Of a stretch of 64,000 bases of DNA, positions 47,223-60,780 are shown one piece after another; position 1 is the stretch's first letter, and every line of letters starts with the position of its first letter. The stretch lies in contig CM031615.1 of the NCBI GenBank assembly GCA_018398815.1, positions 57,057,052 to 57,121,051 of the forward strand, read 5' to 3'. The position numbers and the translations under genes are program-made. A model generated the notes under the pieces. That model made no database searches. It was not told the DNA's origin and worked only from the letters and a program-made list of their open reading frames with translations. This stretch comes from Conus ventricosus (lineage: Eukaryota > Mollusca > Gastropoda > Neogastropoda > Conidae).

Positions 47223-49365
47223 GAAGGATACTCCACATTATACACTAGCATCCCTTCTTGGTACACATTCACCAGTGCGCTCACGTTTGGAGCAAAATAT
47301 AACGGGGGATCATGAGAGTTTCAAAACTCGGTTGACATGTGTTACAAAGTCCCATGCGTCTACCGTTGGAAATGCCCAGTACGAGTCTGCCCCATTCTCT
47401 GGGAGTCTTCGCAGTGTTGGCCTTAGGATTATTCCAGTATTTGGTTGATAGGTGATGTTTTTTCTCTTTTTGTACTCCCTGTTCTTATAGAACAGAGAGT
47501 ACTTTACAATGGGAACGAAAAAATGCCGTGTCTGTTCGTGGTCAAAATGTGTTTCACTCGCTCCAGACAAAACGTCAGGGCCGATCTTTCTGAAAATTTG
47601 TAGGTATGTTCATTGTGGGTCACGAATGATGCCCGATGTTTTATTTTTACCAGAATAGCCTTTACTAACGGCTATAAGCGGTAATTAAAAAAAAAAAAAA
47701 ACAAGGGAAATAACCACCGTACTGTCGAGTTTTTTCTTCCACTAATTGGAAATTGTCTCCCTCCCCTCTTGGCACTGTGTATGGAGTACATTATATGCTT
47801 TGCATTTTTTTTTTTTTTTTTTTTTTTTTGCTTCTCCTTTTGTTCTGGATAAGCGGCAGTTTCCTCTTTAGATGTTTAGTTCTGCAAGATCGTCTGTAAT
47901 GTAGGTCTGTGATGTGGAGGTTTCAGTCTTGTTCATTGAAGGCGATTCTTTGTTTCTGATCAAGTCAGATTGGCGAAGCTATAATCTAGCTCTTTCCAAA
48001 AGTCACCACCGCCAGGTTTTTGCTCTCTCCTTTCCCTTTGGACTGCATGTCCTGGGCAGTACATCCAAATGAGTTTTCTTCTCTTTTCTGCAACCGAAGG
48101 CTGCACGTTACATCATGCCTAACGTGCCTTACCATTCCGTTGTCCACGTTTTGAAATCGGGTTCAGGGAGTCGATCAGGACTGCTGCGGCTGGTTCGAAG
48201 CTTGTCTGTGGATCAGCGCCAGTAGGGTGCTTGTATTAAGGCTTACCTCCGTTTTAGACACTGATTAACAGTAGTCATTGTCTGAACATTCATCCCCCCA
48301 AACAAATGGGCGCACGCACACACACACGCACTCTTCTTTCTCTCCGACACGCACAGACACATTCACTACTTACAAAAACACACTTGCACATATACGTGTA
48401 CGCCCATATACACAGGCATACATGTACGCACACGCGCGGACATACATGCATGCAGGAGCGCGCTCACGCAAACCCACATATAACACACACGCACATGCAT
48501 GCACATGCACATTCGAACACACTTGCACATGCACGTACACGCCGCATACACTGGCAGATACACACACGGGCTACCCAATCGTGTGCGCGCTCTCTCTCTC
48601 TCTCTCACACACGCACGCACGCAAAAATGAATGCACGTGCACGCACACCAAACGATAACGTTGGCACAGACTGTTAGGTACGTACCAAGGTCTGACCAGC
48701 TCGTTGGATTGATGCGCTGGTCTGATAAACGCTCAATCGTGTCCTCGAGACCCTCATGCTAAATTCATTTACCATGGTTACCGATTTGTTCATCCATCAG
48801 CTGCGCACTTTAGTCTGGGTAGCTTAGCAGATGCAGTGCAGCGTAGATGGACTAGTCCCCACGCAGGGACACCACCTCGGTGGCACTGAAATGGAAGCTG
48901 TTGCTTCGGTGGGAAACGTGTCGGTGGGATAGTGAAGTGAAGTCGAATAATATACCTGTAAGTGTTGTAAACAGAATACCCCCATCTCTCTCTCTCATCC
49001 TATGCATTGATGGCTTGCCCAGAGTACTGACCTAAGAGATGACTCCAAGTTCGTACTGACAAAATGTCCATTTGAAAGCACGGATTTCCGAGCACATTGC
49101 TACTTGTTGGTCGCCTCCCTACCCCCACCCCCCTAAATCCCCTCCAGACTCCCCCCTTCACCCCCTGCCCTTCTAACGGCTTAGTTCATTGGTCAATGTT
49201 TAACGCCCACAGCCTGGGAACTGTCCCCAGCCCTGGGAGTTGGGAGTTGGCGCCACACGTTTCAAGAGCAGACGTATCAAGACAGGACCGGATCTCCGGA
49301 AATGCCGTGGGCGTGTTCTGCCGTTCGTGTACAACAGTCGTATTTAGAACTTAAGACTACACAGC
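47223..49365. other. Non-coding stretch
   Basis: No gene is recognised. It holds A and T homopolymers (47687-47701, 47806-47829) and a compound CA/CG region at 48305-48660 with a repeated ACACTTGCACAT word. Confidence 0.4.
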
Positions 49366-50172
49366 TTCACCACCGAAGACAAACCGTTAGACGGTAAGCA
49401 ATTGCATCACCAGAGGTACACCATAGGACGAGGATTTATGAAGGGCAAGTAATTTCACCACTGAGACACGAGGAATGATGAACGGCAAGTGATCTCACCA
49501 CCAGAGGCACACCATAACACGGAGATTGCTGAAACGCAAGAAATTTCCCACCAAAGACCATGAAAAACGAGGATTGATGAATGACAAGTCATTTCTCGTC
49601 TAGAGAGACATCACAAGAGACTGATGACTCGCAATTAATTCAACCACCAATGAAACGTCACCATAAGACGGGATTGATGAACGTCAAGTAGTTTCATCAC
49701 CAGAGAAACACTATAAGACGAGGAGTAACGAATGGCAAATCATTACATCGCCAGAGACTTGGACTGATGAATGGCAATTCCAATACCAGAGGCACACCAT
49801 AGGATGGGGATTGAACAGCAAGCGATTTCGCCACCAGTAATACTCCACAGACGGATTGGTGAAGGGCAAGCAGTTTCACCACCAGAGGCACACCATGAGG
49901 AGGGTTTGGTGAAGGGCAAGCAATTCACCACCAGAGGCGTCATAAGGAGGATTGGTGAACGGCAAGCAGTTTTACCACCAGTAATACTCCACAGACGAGG
50001 ATTGGTGAATGGCAAGCAGATTTACCACAGTAATACCCACAGACGGATTGGTGAATGGCAAGCAATTTCACCCCAGAGACGCATCCTTAATAGGGAAATG
50101 ATGAACAGGAAGTAACTTCACACCGGAGCCATAGCAATTGATAGAAGATTTCCCCAGACCACCTAAGACGGA
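49366..50172 (+). repeat. Degenerate minisatellite of 50-60 bp units, cut by the gap
   Basis: About 14 units share CACCAGAGGCACACCATA and GACGAGGATTGATGAACGGC, then AAGYAATTTCACCACC. Units differ by many substitutions and short indels. The array runs directly into the N block, so its true length is unknown. Confidence 0.9.
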
Positions 50173-51172
50173 NNNNNNNNNNNNNNNNNNNNNNNNNNNN
50201 NNNNNNNNNNNNNNNNNNNNNNNNNNNNNNNNNNNNNNNNNNNNNNNNNNNNNNNNNNNNNNNNNNNNNNNNNNNNNNNNNNNNNNNNNNNNNNNNNNNN
50301 NNNNNNNNNNNNNNNNNNNNNNNNNNNNNNNNNNNNNNNNNNNNNNNNNNNNNNNNNNNNNNNNNNNNNNNNNNNNNNNNNNNNNNNNNNNNNNNNNNNN
50401 NNNNNNNNNNNNNNNNNNNNNNNNNNNNNNNNNNNNNNNNNNNNNNNNNNNNNNNNNNNNNNNNNNNNNNNNNNNNNNNNNNNNNNNNNNNNNNNNNNNN
50501 NNNNNNNNNNNNNNNNNNNNNNNNNNNNNNNNNNNNNNNNNNNNNNNNNNNNNNNNNNNNNNNNNNNNNNNNNNNNNNNNNNNNNNNNNNNNNNNNNNNN
50601 NNNNNNNNNNNNNNNNNNNNNNNNNNNNNNNNNNNNNNNNNNNNNNNNNNNNNNNNNNNNNNNNNNNNNNNNNNNNNNNNNNNNNNNNNNNNNNNNNNNN
50701 NNNNNNNNNNNNNNNNNNNNNNNNNNNNNNNNNNNNNNNNNNNNNNNNNNNNNNNNNNNNNNNNNNNNNNNNNNNNNNNNNNNNNNNNNNNNNNNNNNNN
50801 NNNNNNNNNNNNNNNNNNNNNNNNNNNNNNNNNNNNNNNNNNNNNNNNNNNNNNNNNNNNNNNNNNNNNNNNNNNNNNNNNNNNNNNNNNNNNNNNNNNN
50901 NNNNNNNNNNNNNNNNNNNNNNNNNNNNNNNNNNNNNNNNNNNNNNNNNNNNNNNNNNNNNNNNNNNNNNNNNNNNNNNNNNNNNNNNNNNNNNNNNNNN
51001 NNNNNNNNNNNNNNNNNNNNNNNNNNNNNNNNNNNNNNNNNNNNNNNNNNNNNNNNNNNNNNNNNNNNNNNNNNNNNNNNNNNNNNNNNNNNNNNNNNNN
51101 NNNNNNNNNNNNNNNNNNNNNNNNNNNNNNNNNNNNNNNNNNNNNNNNNNNNNNNNNNNNNNNNNNNNNNNN
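50173..51172. other. Assembly gap (1,000 N)
   Basis: Exactly 1,000 N, which is likely a fixed-size placeholder. The open frame computed across it has no meaning. Confidence 1.
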
Positions 51173-51299
51173 GGTGGTTAAGGCTTGTTTTTGATCATGT
51201 GTAAGAGATTGCCTGGCATGGAGTATGTCAATTGAAACAAAATGATGCTTGTTAATTCCAATTGCTATTCAGAGGAGTATGTTCAGCGCTTTAGTTTTT

Positions 51300-52420
51300 C
51301 GTTGTTGTTAGAGATCAGCTGGATGAGTAGCTTTGCTGCACTCTATGGAGAGAATTCAGCTTTTTTGTGGACGTCACTACTGCCGTCCACACTGTTGAGC
51401 GTAATTTATACGTGACATTATGAGTGCATTGAAGAAAAGTTTAAGCACATTACTGTTGACGTAGCGCTTTAATTGAGATAACAGGAAAAGGTGTTTTGAG
51501 ACTACCTTGCATACGTTATTTAGATGAGATTGCCATTTCAATTCTTTATCTATCGTTAACCCTAAAACCCGATGCTCATCTACCTGCTCGATAGAAGTGC
51601 CATTCAACTGAAGTTTTAGGCAAAGAGGAGTCAACTGGTGTTTTTGGCGGGTAGCTATAATCATAGATTTGTTTTGGCTGGGTGTATGACCATTGAGTTT
51701 GAATGACACCAGTCTGACACGTCGTTTAGACTTTCCTGGAGAGAAGTTTCTATTGTCTGTAGATCACTACCATTCGTTTGGAGCGACGAGTCATCAGCAA
51801 ATAAATCTGTCGTGACCTTTTCATCTGATACGGACAATGGTAAATCATTGATGAAGATGCAGAAATAGTAGGGGGCCTAGTACAGAGCCCTGTGGGACTC
51901 CATGTCTGACAAAGTCTGAAGTGGAGGTTTTCCCATTAAGCGCCACATACTGAGTCCTATCGTTCAAGTATGATTGGAATAATGAGATTGTCGGGGTATG
52001 GTTCAAGTAGACAGATAGTTTCTTTAGAAGAATGGAATGATCAACAAGATCAAACGCCTTTTTGAAGTCAAGAAAGACAACCCCTGTCATTTGTGATTGG
52101 TTCATTTGAAAGCCATGAGTCACACATTCGTGATAATGCTGTGTGGCAGGAATGATTAGATCGGAATCCAGATTGGAGTGGGTGAAATAGTCTGTTTTTC
52201 TCCATGAACTGAGATACGTGTGTGTGTATGTGTCTTTCAAGGGGTTTGGATAGAATAGATAGTAAGGATATAGGTCTGAAATTATTTGGATCCAACAAAT
52301 CATTTGATTTTGGAAGGGGATTACTTTGGCGTTTTTGAACGCCTGAGGGAAAACATTAGTTTCAATGGATAGATTACATATGTATGTAAGAGACTCAAAA
52401 ATGTAAGGTAGAGCGAGTGA
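51300..52420 (-). mobile_element. LINE reverse transcriptase fragment
   Basis: In minus-strand order it has VFPQAFKNAKVIPF, LSILSKPLERHIHTHV, LQSGFRSNHSCHTAL and VVFLDFKKAFDLVDH. These are followed by RHGVPQGSVLGPLLF, the catalytic LFADDSS (FADD codons at 51790-51801), KTKSMIIATRQ and HRVLGLTIDKELKWQSHL. The domain is nearly complete, but the frame breaks several times (for example near 52300 and 51850). It is the same general type as the element at 40285-42936. Confidence 0.82.
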
Positions 52421-52429
52421 GAGAGAAGA

Positions 52430-52461
<32 letters not shown>

Positions 52462-52719
52462 AAGAGAGAGGGGAAAAGGAGAGAGAGAGAGAGAAGAGAC
52501 AAGACAAGACAAGACAAGACAAAATTCTTTTTTTACAGGATAATAATAAGCACTGATGTGCTTTTTACATCCAGTCCTCGCCCTGATAGGTCAAAAATAT
52601 AAAATAAAAGGCAATAAAGAAGCATGCAAAATGACTAGAACTACAATAAAATAGGGATTAAAATTTAAAAAGGGAAGAGAAAAAAAAAAAAAAAAAAAGA
52701 GAGAGAAGAAGAAGAAGAC

Positions 52720-52773
<54 letters not shown>

Positions 52774-53117
52774 AGACCAGAGCGAAGGAGTGCGGGTAAA
52801 GCCTGCAAGAGAGAAGAGAGAAGAGAGAGAAGAGAGAAGAGAGAGGGGGGGAAGAAAGAGGGGGGGGGGGGAGGAGGGAGAGAGAGAGAGAGGTGGGAGA
52901 AGAGCTAGAGGGGGTGCGATAAGAAGCATTTTAGAACATCTGACAACAAAAATTCCAAAGAGATACAAAACAATCATTTTGAAACACCGGGGGGGGGGGG
53001 GGGGGGGGGGGGGAAAAAATAAAGCACAAATGGAGGTGAAATGCATAATATAGCCCAGTCGCCACGGTAGAAGGGATACTAAAATGTAAAAAATCAAGTC
53101 TTTCCCAAAGCAGAACC

Positions 53118-53162
<45 letters not shown>

Positions 53163-53276
53163 GAAAAGAGAGAGAGAGAGAGAGAAGAAAAGAGAGAAGA
53201 GAAAAGAGAGAGAGAAAGTCACATAAAAATCAAGCATTCGATAGAATGACAAGAGGCGGGAGGTAGTAGGAAACAC

Positions 53277-53324
<48 letters not shown>

Positions 53325-53350
53325 CACACACACACATACACACACACCAC
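52421..53350. repeat. Compound microsatellite block (GA, G, CA)
   Basis: GA-rich tracts occur at 52424-52516, 52680-52900 and 53119-53219. A G run lies at 52989-53013, a (GACAA)n tract at 52498-52522 and a CA tract at 53273-53347. Confidence 0.9.
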
Positions 53351-54178
53351 ACATAAATAGGTCATTCTCGAAACATGTGCTTTTTTTTTGACATAGATAT
53401 TCAAAAATAGATTTTCAATGGAACTTAATGCACTTTTGTCATATAATAGAGCACTTTAAACACACATAATATCCTGTAGAAAAAATTATAACTGATCACT
53501 CATTTCCTGTAATTGAAGAATAAAAATTCTATTTTAGGCCCCGGTCGGTTGTGACTGGAAACCAAAAGTACATAAAAAAGTGTTTCAAATGGGAATACCT
53601 ATCAAAAAACCGCAAATTCTTTTAAATCATAATAAAACATAATCCCAACAATAGTCAGTATGGATCATTGCTAAAATACAATTCAAGCTGCATTTTCAAA
53701 TGACACTAAAGACATTTTGTATCCGCTCAGTTGAAGTTTTTTTTTCATTCAGTTCACCACCACAAAGACATCCAAATTTGAATATATTTTAACCATGCAA
53801 ATCATATTCATGACACATAGCCATCATTTTGTACAATAATTGTAGTAATCTAATTTCAACACTTATATAATGAAATGTGTCGTTGTGACACAGAAACCGG
53901 ACGTTTGACATGAACCCAAACCAAATAAAACCCCATAAACAAAACAAAATCTACAAAAAGCAATAAATATAACACTAAACATAAGAGCTGAAACTGAAAT
54001 ATTGCCTTTCCCGTGAATATATATTTCAAATGGTAATTGATATTTAGAGCTCTGTGGCAACAAATAGTTTCCTTCCACATACATGAGCTGCGTGCATTGC
54101 GGATGAAGGAGACAGCCATCATCTACACCTATACCTATAATTCTAATTGAATTTGTAGATGACGCCCTGTGCTCAGCT
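53351..54178. other. AT-rich stretch, possible 3' UTR of the minus-strand exon
   Basis: Low-complexity AT-rich DNA without coding features. If the exon at 54179-54320 is real, its 3' UTR lies here. Confidence 0.35.
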
Positions 54179-54320
54179 TCATGGTGTATCCTCCCCGAAG
54201 TCACGCGGATTCAGCAGGGAATGAAAAATTCTGTGCCTTGTCTGGCCATTTCCACTTTCCCTCGCCAAACAATCCTTCAGTACACCCACCCAGTCTCCCT
54301 CGGCAGTTTTCTTCGTGAAT
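54179..54320 (-). CDS. Possible terminal exon of an unrecognised gene
   Basis: The acceptor is TTTGAATCTGTTTCAG and the stop TGA lies at 54179-54181. The frame entered after one base of a split codon is open for 46 codons. It reads FTKKTAEGDWVGVLKDCLAR, then ESGNGQTRHR, then IFHSLLNPRDFGEDTP. Its composition is protein-like, whereas the other two frames stop early. No family is recognised and no upstream exon could be joined with confidence. Confidence 0.4.
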
Positions 54321-55425
54321 CTGAAACAGATTCAAAGTAGATTTAAATCATAATGTGACTTCTTGCACTGTAAGTAAACCGAAACCAAAGAAAAAACGAA
54401 CATAATAAAAACCTACATTATTTAAATATGTGGTCATCACATTATACAATAAAGCCTTGGTCCTATCCATCCCAAATTTTACCTGAGCAACACACTACTG
54501 CTTCTGTCCTGGCACGCAAACCACAGAATCTCCTCTTGTGCTGACATTTGAACAAGTTGAAGTATATAAATAGTGTTAAGGTATAGGCTCAACAAAATTA
54601 AACTGACGGGTGGGAAGCATATTAAGTTCATATAAGAACTCATAATAAAACCGGCTTCTTCATGTCACTTTTATGAGACAAGGAGTATTAATTAAAGCAT
54701 TTGGCTAAATAACCGTATTATAGCAGTAATTTAATACTTAAAGCAATTATTGTCATTATCATATCATATTATCATATTACTGTTTATTTCACAATTGTGA
54801 CTACCTATTAATTTAGGCCAGAACCTCTATTTGTAAACTTTTGGTTACAAAATCATATTTAGCCAGAATAGTATCTTAATTCTTAACATAGGTTTTTTAC
54901 TCCTGCAAGCACTTCCATCTTCTAGTGATGCTCTGCAAGTATTTACCTACCTTTTAATCCCATTACTAAGGTGAATGTAATCCAACTTCATCAAATCAAT
55001 TCAAATGAAAAATAAACAAATGCAAAGCAGAACGACGAAATGTTTTCCCATTCAGGCAGGACGGTTCTTGCCCCTTGTGTGTTCCACAGGATCCTGGGAA
55101 GATAGGAGGGTGGTGTCTTCAGTCAATCTGGTGCAGACTTGTTGACTCTGCCGACCATTTAGCCCCATGCCTCAATAAATGAATAAATGGGGCGCCGCAG
55201 AACTGAACAGCCAAACCTTGCCACATTCCCAATTAGTGCTGACTAGAATCCCCACCCCGTCTCAAAATCCTCCAATGCGTCGCTGTGGTCAGAAACTTCT
55301 CCTGTAATATCTAGTCTGAGCACTGAAGAGGGCAAATCACCAATGGCAGGATGACCCTCTCTTACGCTGCCTGAACCAAAGAAATTTCTGTCTAAAGGAG
55401 GAATTGAATGCATAACAAAGAGATG
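54321..55425. other. Non-coding stretch
   Basis: AT-rich, without recognisable exons or elements. It would be an intron if the neighbouring minus-strand exon belongs to a gene extending to the right. Confidence 0.35.
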
Positions 55426-55429
55426 TCAG

Positions 55430-56720
55430 CGTAAAGGACCTTTGACTAGTACTGAGAACACAGCCAGCATCCAGTGGACAAATGTGAGATGTCCAGCTTC
55501 ATCGCCCGCAATGCAACCTTCTGGTGAAGCTTCCACAGCTATGGTCATGTTTATTGTCAGTGAAATGAACACACAGAACAGTGGTGGTTCCACTGCACAC
55601 AGCCATCTGTAATAGGGACTGTTGATAATAGTCACCTGGTCATGTGCCATGTGCAGCCTGAAAATCTCTTCCTGGTATTACAAGAAAATTCTTTCTCAGC
55701 GAAATCCAGACCATACACACACACCCAGATGGAAAGGGTTTGTCTTCTTCATTTCACAAACTCTGAACTTGCATCTGCTCGAAAAAGCTGACCAAGAACT
55801 TCCAACTCGTGCAAAGTTCACCGACAATTGCTGGATGTCCTCCCTGTACAAGAACTTGGCGCGAATGCGCTACCATTGGAGAGTAAATTCTGGATTCCCA
55901 GCAATGCCAGTGGATTTTCCAGATGACCAAGAAGTGGGCTGATTGAGCATGAAAAGAAATGCAACCACAGTCACACATTCACCATAAGCAGCAACTTTTT
56001 TTCTTTTATCACACGAATGATTGCAACAGCCATGCCGCTCATTGCCGATCCACAATGTTTGTTCTGGCAGCGACAAATTGAAGTGTTTCCACTTCACTGG
56101 GTTTTGTGCATAAGACAAGACACTGCCTTCAGTTTTGCCCTGTGCCATAAACTAATGTTGCTGACGACACTTGGCAAACTGAAAAGCTGTTTCACCACTG
56201 AAATGAACTCTTGATCAGGCTCTGTTGATGTCGACGCAGCAACTGCCACTGCTTTGCCACTTTTTTTGCTGACCAACTTTTGTCAAGTGGGATGCCGACC
56301 CTCAAAAAACCGCTTTCAAGCGCATCAGCTGGATTTTCTTTTTTGGCTGTTCTTGTTCGGCCCTTCTCATGCCCTTTGGATGGTTGTCCAGTAACACCCA
56401 GCATGGCACTTCTTCTGTGAATGTCCAATGCCTTTGCAACACTGAAAGAATAACCCTGGCCTCCTGTCGCCTGAAATTGCCGATTTCTAAGACCAACAAA
56501 GCGTTCATGAAAATGGCCCATTCGCTGACATGAAAATGGTTCATGGAATGGCAAAGAGCTTTTTTAATTCTTCTCCTCTTGAGGCTGCCATTGAATTAGG
56601 AAGCAACAGTAAAATCAAACTTCCGAGGACTCTTTGGAAAGTGGATCGCCCTCTGCAAGCCTTCCGTGGGCCTCTGGGACCGTCTTTCAAAAACTGTTGG
56701 ACTGTATTGACCTACTGAAC
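55430..56720. other. Unclassified stretch with long frames on both strands
   Basis: Several frames of 60-120 codons overlap on both strands and shift into one another. Examples are minus-strand TGGQGYSFSVAKALDIHRR and EFISVVKQLFSLPSVVSN, and plus-strand FTDNCWMSSLYKNLARMRYH. The shifting frames suggest a decayed coding element, perhaps a transposon. I cannot name it and cannot tell the sense strand. Confidence 0.3.
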
Positions 56721-57387
56721 TACTCTAGCCTCAACACTGAAACTCTTTTACTGTCTACTGCCTAGCCGCCTCCTTTTTCTCCGATAAAGTTACCTTCTTC
56801 TCCTTTCCATAGATTTCCTATGTCCCAGTCATTTATCTGCGTGCCTTTCTCTTCTCTTCCTTCCATTTGCTCTCATGTTTCCTCTGCTATACATCATCCT
56901 ATCATTATCGCTGATTTCTTTGATTCGATAAATCACGGCGCTACTTTCATTTCTCTGCTCTCCTTTTGCTTTCTAAGTGTATTTTGAGTCTTTGCCCCCT
57001 GTTCTCTCAGAGAGATTTTTCTAGGCTTTGCATTTTTCTTTGTGCTCAATCAAGTACTGTCATACTTTTCTGTCTTCTTTAATTTTCCTGCCTGAAGCTT
57101 ACTAACCCTTCAGCTGAGACAAACTGTTTTTTAGAGGATGATAGGTGAAGATTCATTTCCGCTGTACTTTGCCCTTTTCTGCAAAGTCGTCGCATCTCGG
57201 GTTCCATATTGAGCGATGTCAGTGGCTTCCTGATAGAATTATTTTTTAGAGGATAAGCCTAGACAACAAGTTTAAAAAACTGGTAGCTTAATCAAAAGAT
57301 ATACGCAAAAAATTCTAAGCATAAGGAGGCAAGTATAGATTTAATAGCGCGCACACACACACACACACACCCCAAAACCAACACACA

Positions 57388-57418
<31 letters not shown>

Positions 57419-59216
57419 TAGCCTAACCTCGAAACGCAGCATACATACGAGTTGCAGGGGCGCCGCAACAGTTAACACCACACACACACACAGCGATTGA
57501 CAAACCACACCACCTCCTCACTTACAACGAACTCATTTCTCATTCATCCACAATACACGTTCGAAATTTACCTAAAGCGAAAAGTACGCCAATCTAAAGA
57601 TCCAAACATCTCACACCACGCTCACGTCGCTGCACTGACAAACCATTACACTGTACCTACATGGATTCTTGTTTTTCATTCTTGGAAATAATTTTAAAAA
57701 AACAAGTTAAAAGGTTACATTCTTGACTGTATTGATGTTAACATTGACAGCCCTGATGTCCCTTTCGTCGCTGGCTTATAAGCATCATTATCTTATCTTA
57801 TCTCATGTTTCTGTGTGTGTGTGGTTTGATTATGTGATTGTGTGTGTGGGTTGGTTATGAGGTTGGTGTGTGGTTGTGTGTGTGATGGAACGGAAACGCT
57901 AATTGCTGTTTTGTCAAACTCTTACAGCTGAAGGTTGTATTTTGTTCAAGCACCCGCATACATTCCTATATGAATTGGTGCAATGAGTGTAAATAAGAGT
58001 CTACAATATCAACAGCAACAAACACGAATTATCCAATCCCATGGTTTGTTTTCTGGTCAATAATCATAGACTAAAAGATTCAGGATTTGTTATAAAGTAG
58101 GAAGCATAATAGAGCATAAAAACAGATGCTAAGGAACTTAATTTTAAAACAAGAAACACTCTGCTCCCGTTAGATAAAAAAAATACAGCTACGTGATTAG
58201 AACTTGTGACTTTAGTTTGTGACAAAAACCCGACATGAGGTCCGCTCACACTACACAAGTTTCTATACAAAATTCCACAGCGAAAATACATTAGCTGCAC
58301 AAGTACGGAATGTGAAATCACAGAAAGTCGATCAACGATTGTGTAGACAATCGCTTCTCAGACATCAACAAAAGAAAATGTTGAAACAAGAAGGGATAAT
58401 TTATATCATGACCAATGATCGTCAGACAAGAAACCAAATTGATTACATTTCCTGTCCCGACCGAGATGGTTTTAGTGTATTACGGCAACAGTTATTATGT
58501 GAAGATAACTAATCAGAATAGTAATATTTTTGTTTCATTTTAATGGACACTGCCGAGTGATACATATTAATTAACATCATAATGAACAAGACAAAACACC
58601 GACATAGTTCTTCCCTAGTTACTGGATCTATAACGAGACAAGATACCATAAGCCGTGAATTCCCTCACGACTAACACCTCTGTCGAGATGTTGCTATCAG
58701 AAAACAAAACCCCACACTACAGATCAATAAAAAATCCACAACCATGTTGCAAACGTTTTGTAATTGTTCCAAATGAAATACACTAACATGTTTTAAAAAC
58801 AAAGGAAATAAAAAAAGCTTTCTAAAGTGTTCGGTCAGGCACAAGATACAATAGTGCGTACGTTCTGTCTTGACCCCGACGTGTACATCAGAATATAAAT
58901 CTATTTAGATTCAGTTTAATATTCCCGTACTGCACATGAACAACCACTTCAGTATTTAAATTAGATTATTTTCCTTTTCTTTTTTTGAGTGATTTGTAAG
59001 TCTTTTCTTAATACTGGCAAAACGTGTCCCGCCGATAACAATCAAGAGAGCAGAAACACAGTTTGAACAGATTGACAGTACGTGAAAACACATGCCATTC
59101 AACACATAGTGTGCGTTTTTAATTAATTTTAAAGAACCACTGACAAACAACAATACGTTGGAAAGAGTGTGACTTTGCAAACGATTGAGAATTAAGATAG
59201 AAGCCAGTAAACTCAC
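56721..59216. other. Non-coding stretch with CA tracts
   Basis: CA tracts lie at 57347-57418 and a (TCTTA)n-like word at 57789-57808, which could be the tail of an old retroposon. No supported gene. Confidence 0.4.
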
Positions 59217-59470
59217 CTTGAATAAGCAGTCGCACGAACAATCGTCGCGACCTCTTTCTCACGAACTAAGGCAGAAGACAAAAGACAGCAGCTCGTAATA
59301 TAACACGATGTTCTTTCGGCGGGAAAAAAGTAGATGCCAGAGATGTTTTTAGTAATGATCAGCGCTGAGAAAAATATCAGCAATGAAAGAAGTCTTGGAG
59401 TCCAGCCCTTTTCGTTGATCGTCGCGACGATGAAAAACCGGAAACGATGCTCCTTCTTCAGCAATTAATT
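59217..59470 (-). other. Possible first exon of a minus-strand gene
   Basis: In AT-rich surroundings this segment has an unusual cluster of CpG, including two TCGTCGCGAC words (59241-59252 and about 59419-59430). It ends, in minus orientation, at a strong donor CAAG|GTGAGT (59217/59216). It could be a promoter-proximal exon of a gene that includes the exon at 54179-54320. The frame inside is open but resembles no known protein. Confidence 0.3.
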
Positions 59471-60780
59471 ACGTACAAGTAAACACAGACGCATAAATCG
59501 ATGTATCCTTAAGGTTCACCTGTTTCTTCATCAGTGTGTATTTAAATGCATGCAATTACAATTGTTGAGTTGTTTGTGCAATGAAAGTTTTTTTATGTGG
59601 CAACAAATCGGAAACCAAGGGTCACGACCGCGACGGGATATTAATGTGCCCCTTAATGACTGGTATTAAATAAAAAACGTAATTGTTTTCTTTATTGATT
59701 GTAAAAGAATGTGTATCATTTGATATACTTTATTGTCAAAATATCATCTGTGGTCCAAAACTATTTGTTTAACAGCACCATCATGTCACAAATCCGCCAG
59801 GTTGGTTGACCAATTTTGTGACTAACATCGGAGATTTTTAACTAAAAAACACAACAACTCACAGAATCATTTAAAATTAATTTCTTTAATAATACAAATG
59901 CATGCAGAAAAAGCATTCATCTCATTTTCAATTTAATACAGCCAATTAATTAGCTCGAGCAATGGGTCACTATCACACCACACATGTTTCTGAGAATGAC
60001 CTAGAGATATATATCTCATATAATACATACTTACTAAACGTAAATAACATACATATGCATTTCAATACAAAAACACTTTTCGAAATATCAGGGTGCATAC
60101 ATAAGCAAAAGAGGTGGTGGTGAATGTTGGTGGATTGATGTGTATTATACTGCACATAAGATGGTTGAAATAATGTGTTTGAAGGTTGATAGCAGTGGCG
60201 CTGTTGGTTGAGTTCAGAGCGAGTTCCATTGACAGAACCTAATAGTTAAACTGGATTTGAATAAGTAAATTCTAAACAGGACATGAATTTGGTAGATCCG
60301 GAGTTAGGGATGTTGAGCTGGAACTAAATTAGTGCCTTCCCAGACAACAATCTTGTGCATTATATCCCTTGTTGTAATTCGAATCTCAACTTAATGGAAC
60401 TTGAATCTTTTTATATCCCAGTCCAAGACTAATGCTTTTAGAGTCTAATGTGATGCTCGCTTTGCACTTTACAATTGAATGTTACGCTACCACAGTCCCA
60501 TAGAGTAGATCCATATCTATGTATTATGAATATGAGACTGAAAACGACTTCTGAATGCAGGCGAGAAGCGTTTGATTGAGAGTTGAAAAACTTTCTGTGA
60601 AATTATTTTGCATAGTGAGGTTATTGACTTGCCACTCATATTGTTACCAATGTTATTCCTACACTTTGAAGGCATGTAACCAGTTAACGGGTTCATTTTT
60701 AAGATTATAACAGAGAATCTAAAGTGAGATTTTGTCTTTGTTGCCTGGATTGAAACATGGATTTATTTTTTGAGGGAAGC
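59471..60780. other. AT-rich stretch, nothing recognised
   Basis: No gene, repeat array or element boundary is visible. Confidence 0.4.

Noticed and set aside
50138..51181. Open frame of 347 codons
   Set aside because: It consists of N bases of the assembly gap.
58219..58512. Plus-strand frame ending in RNQIDYISCPDRDGFSV
   Set aside because: The NQIDYI word recalls an endonuclease C-terminus, but no other LINE block is nearby, so the match is too weak to call.
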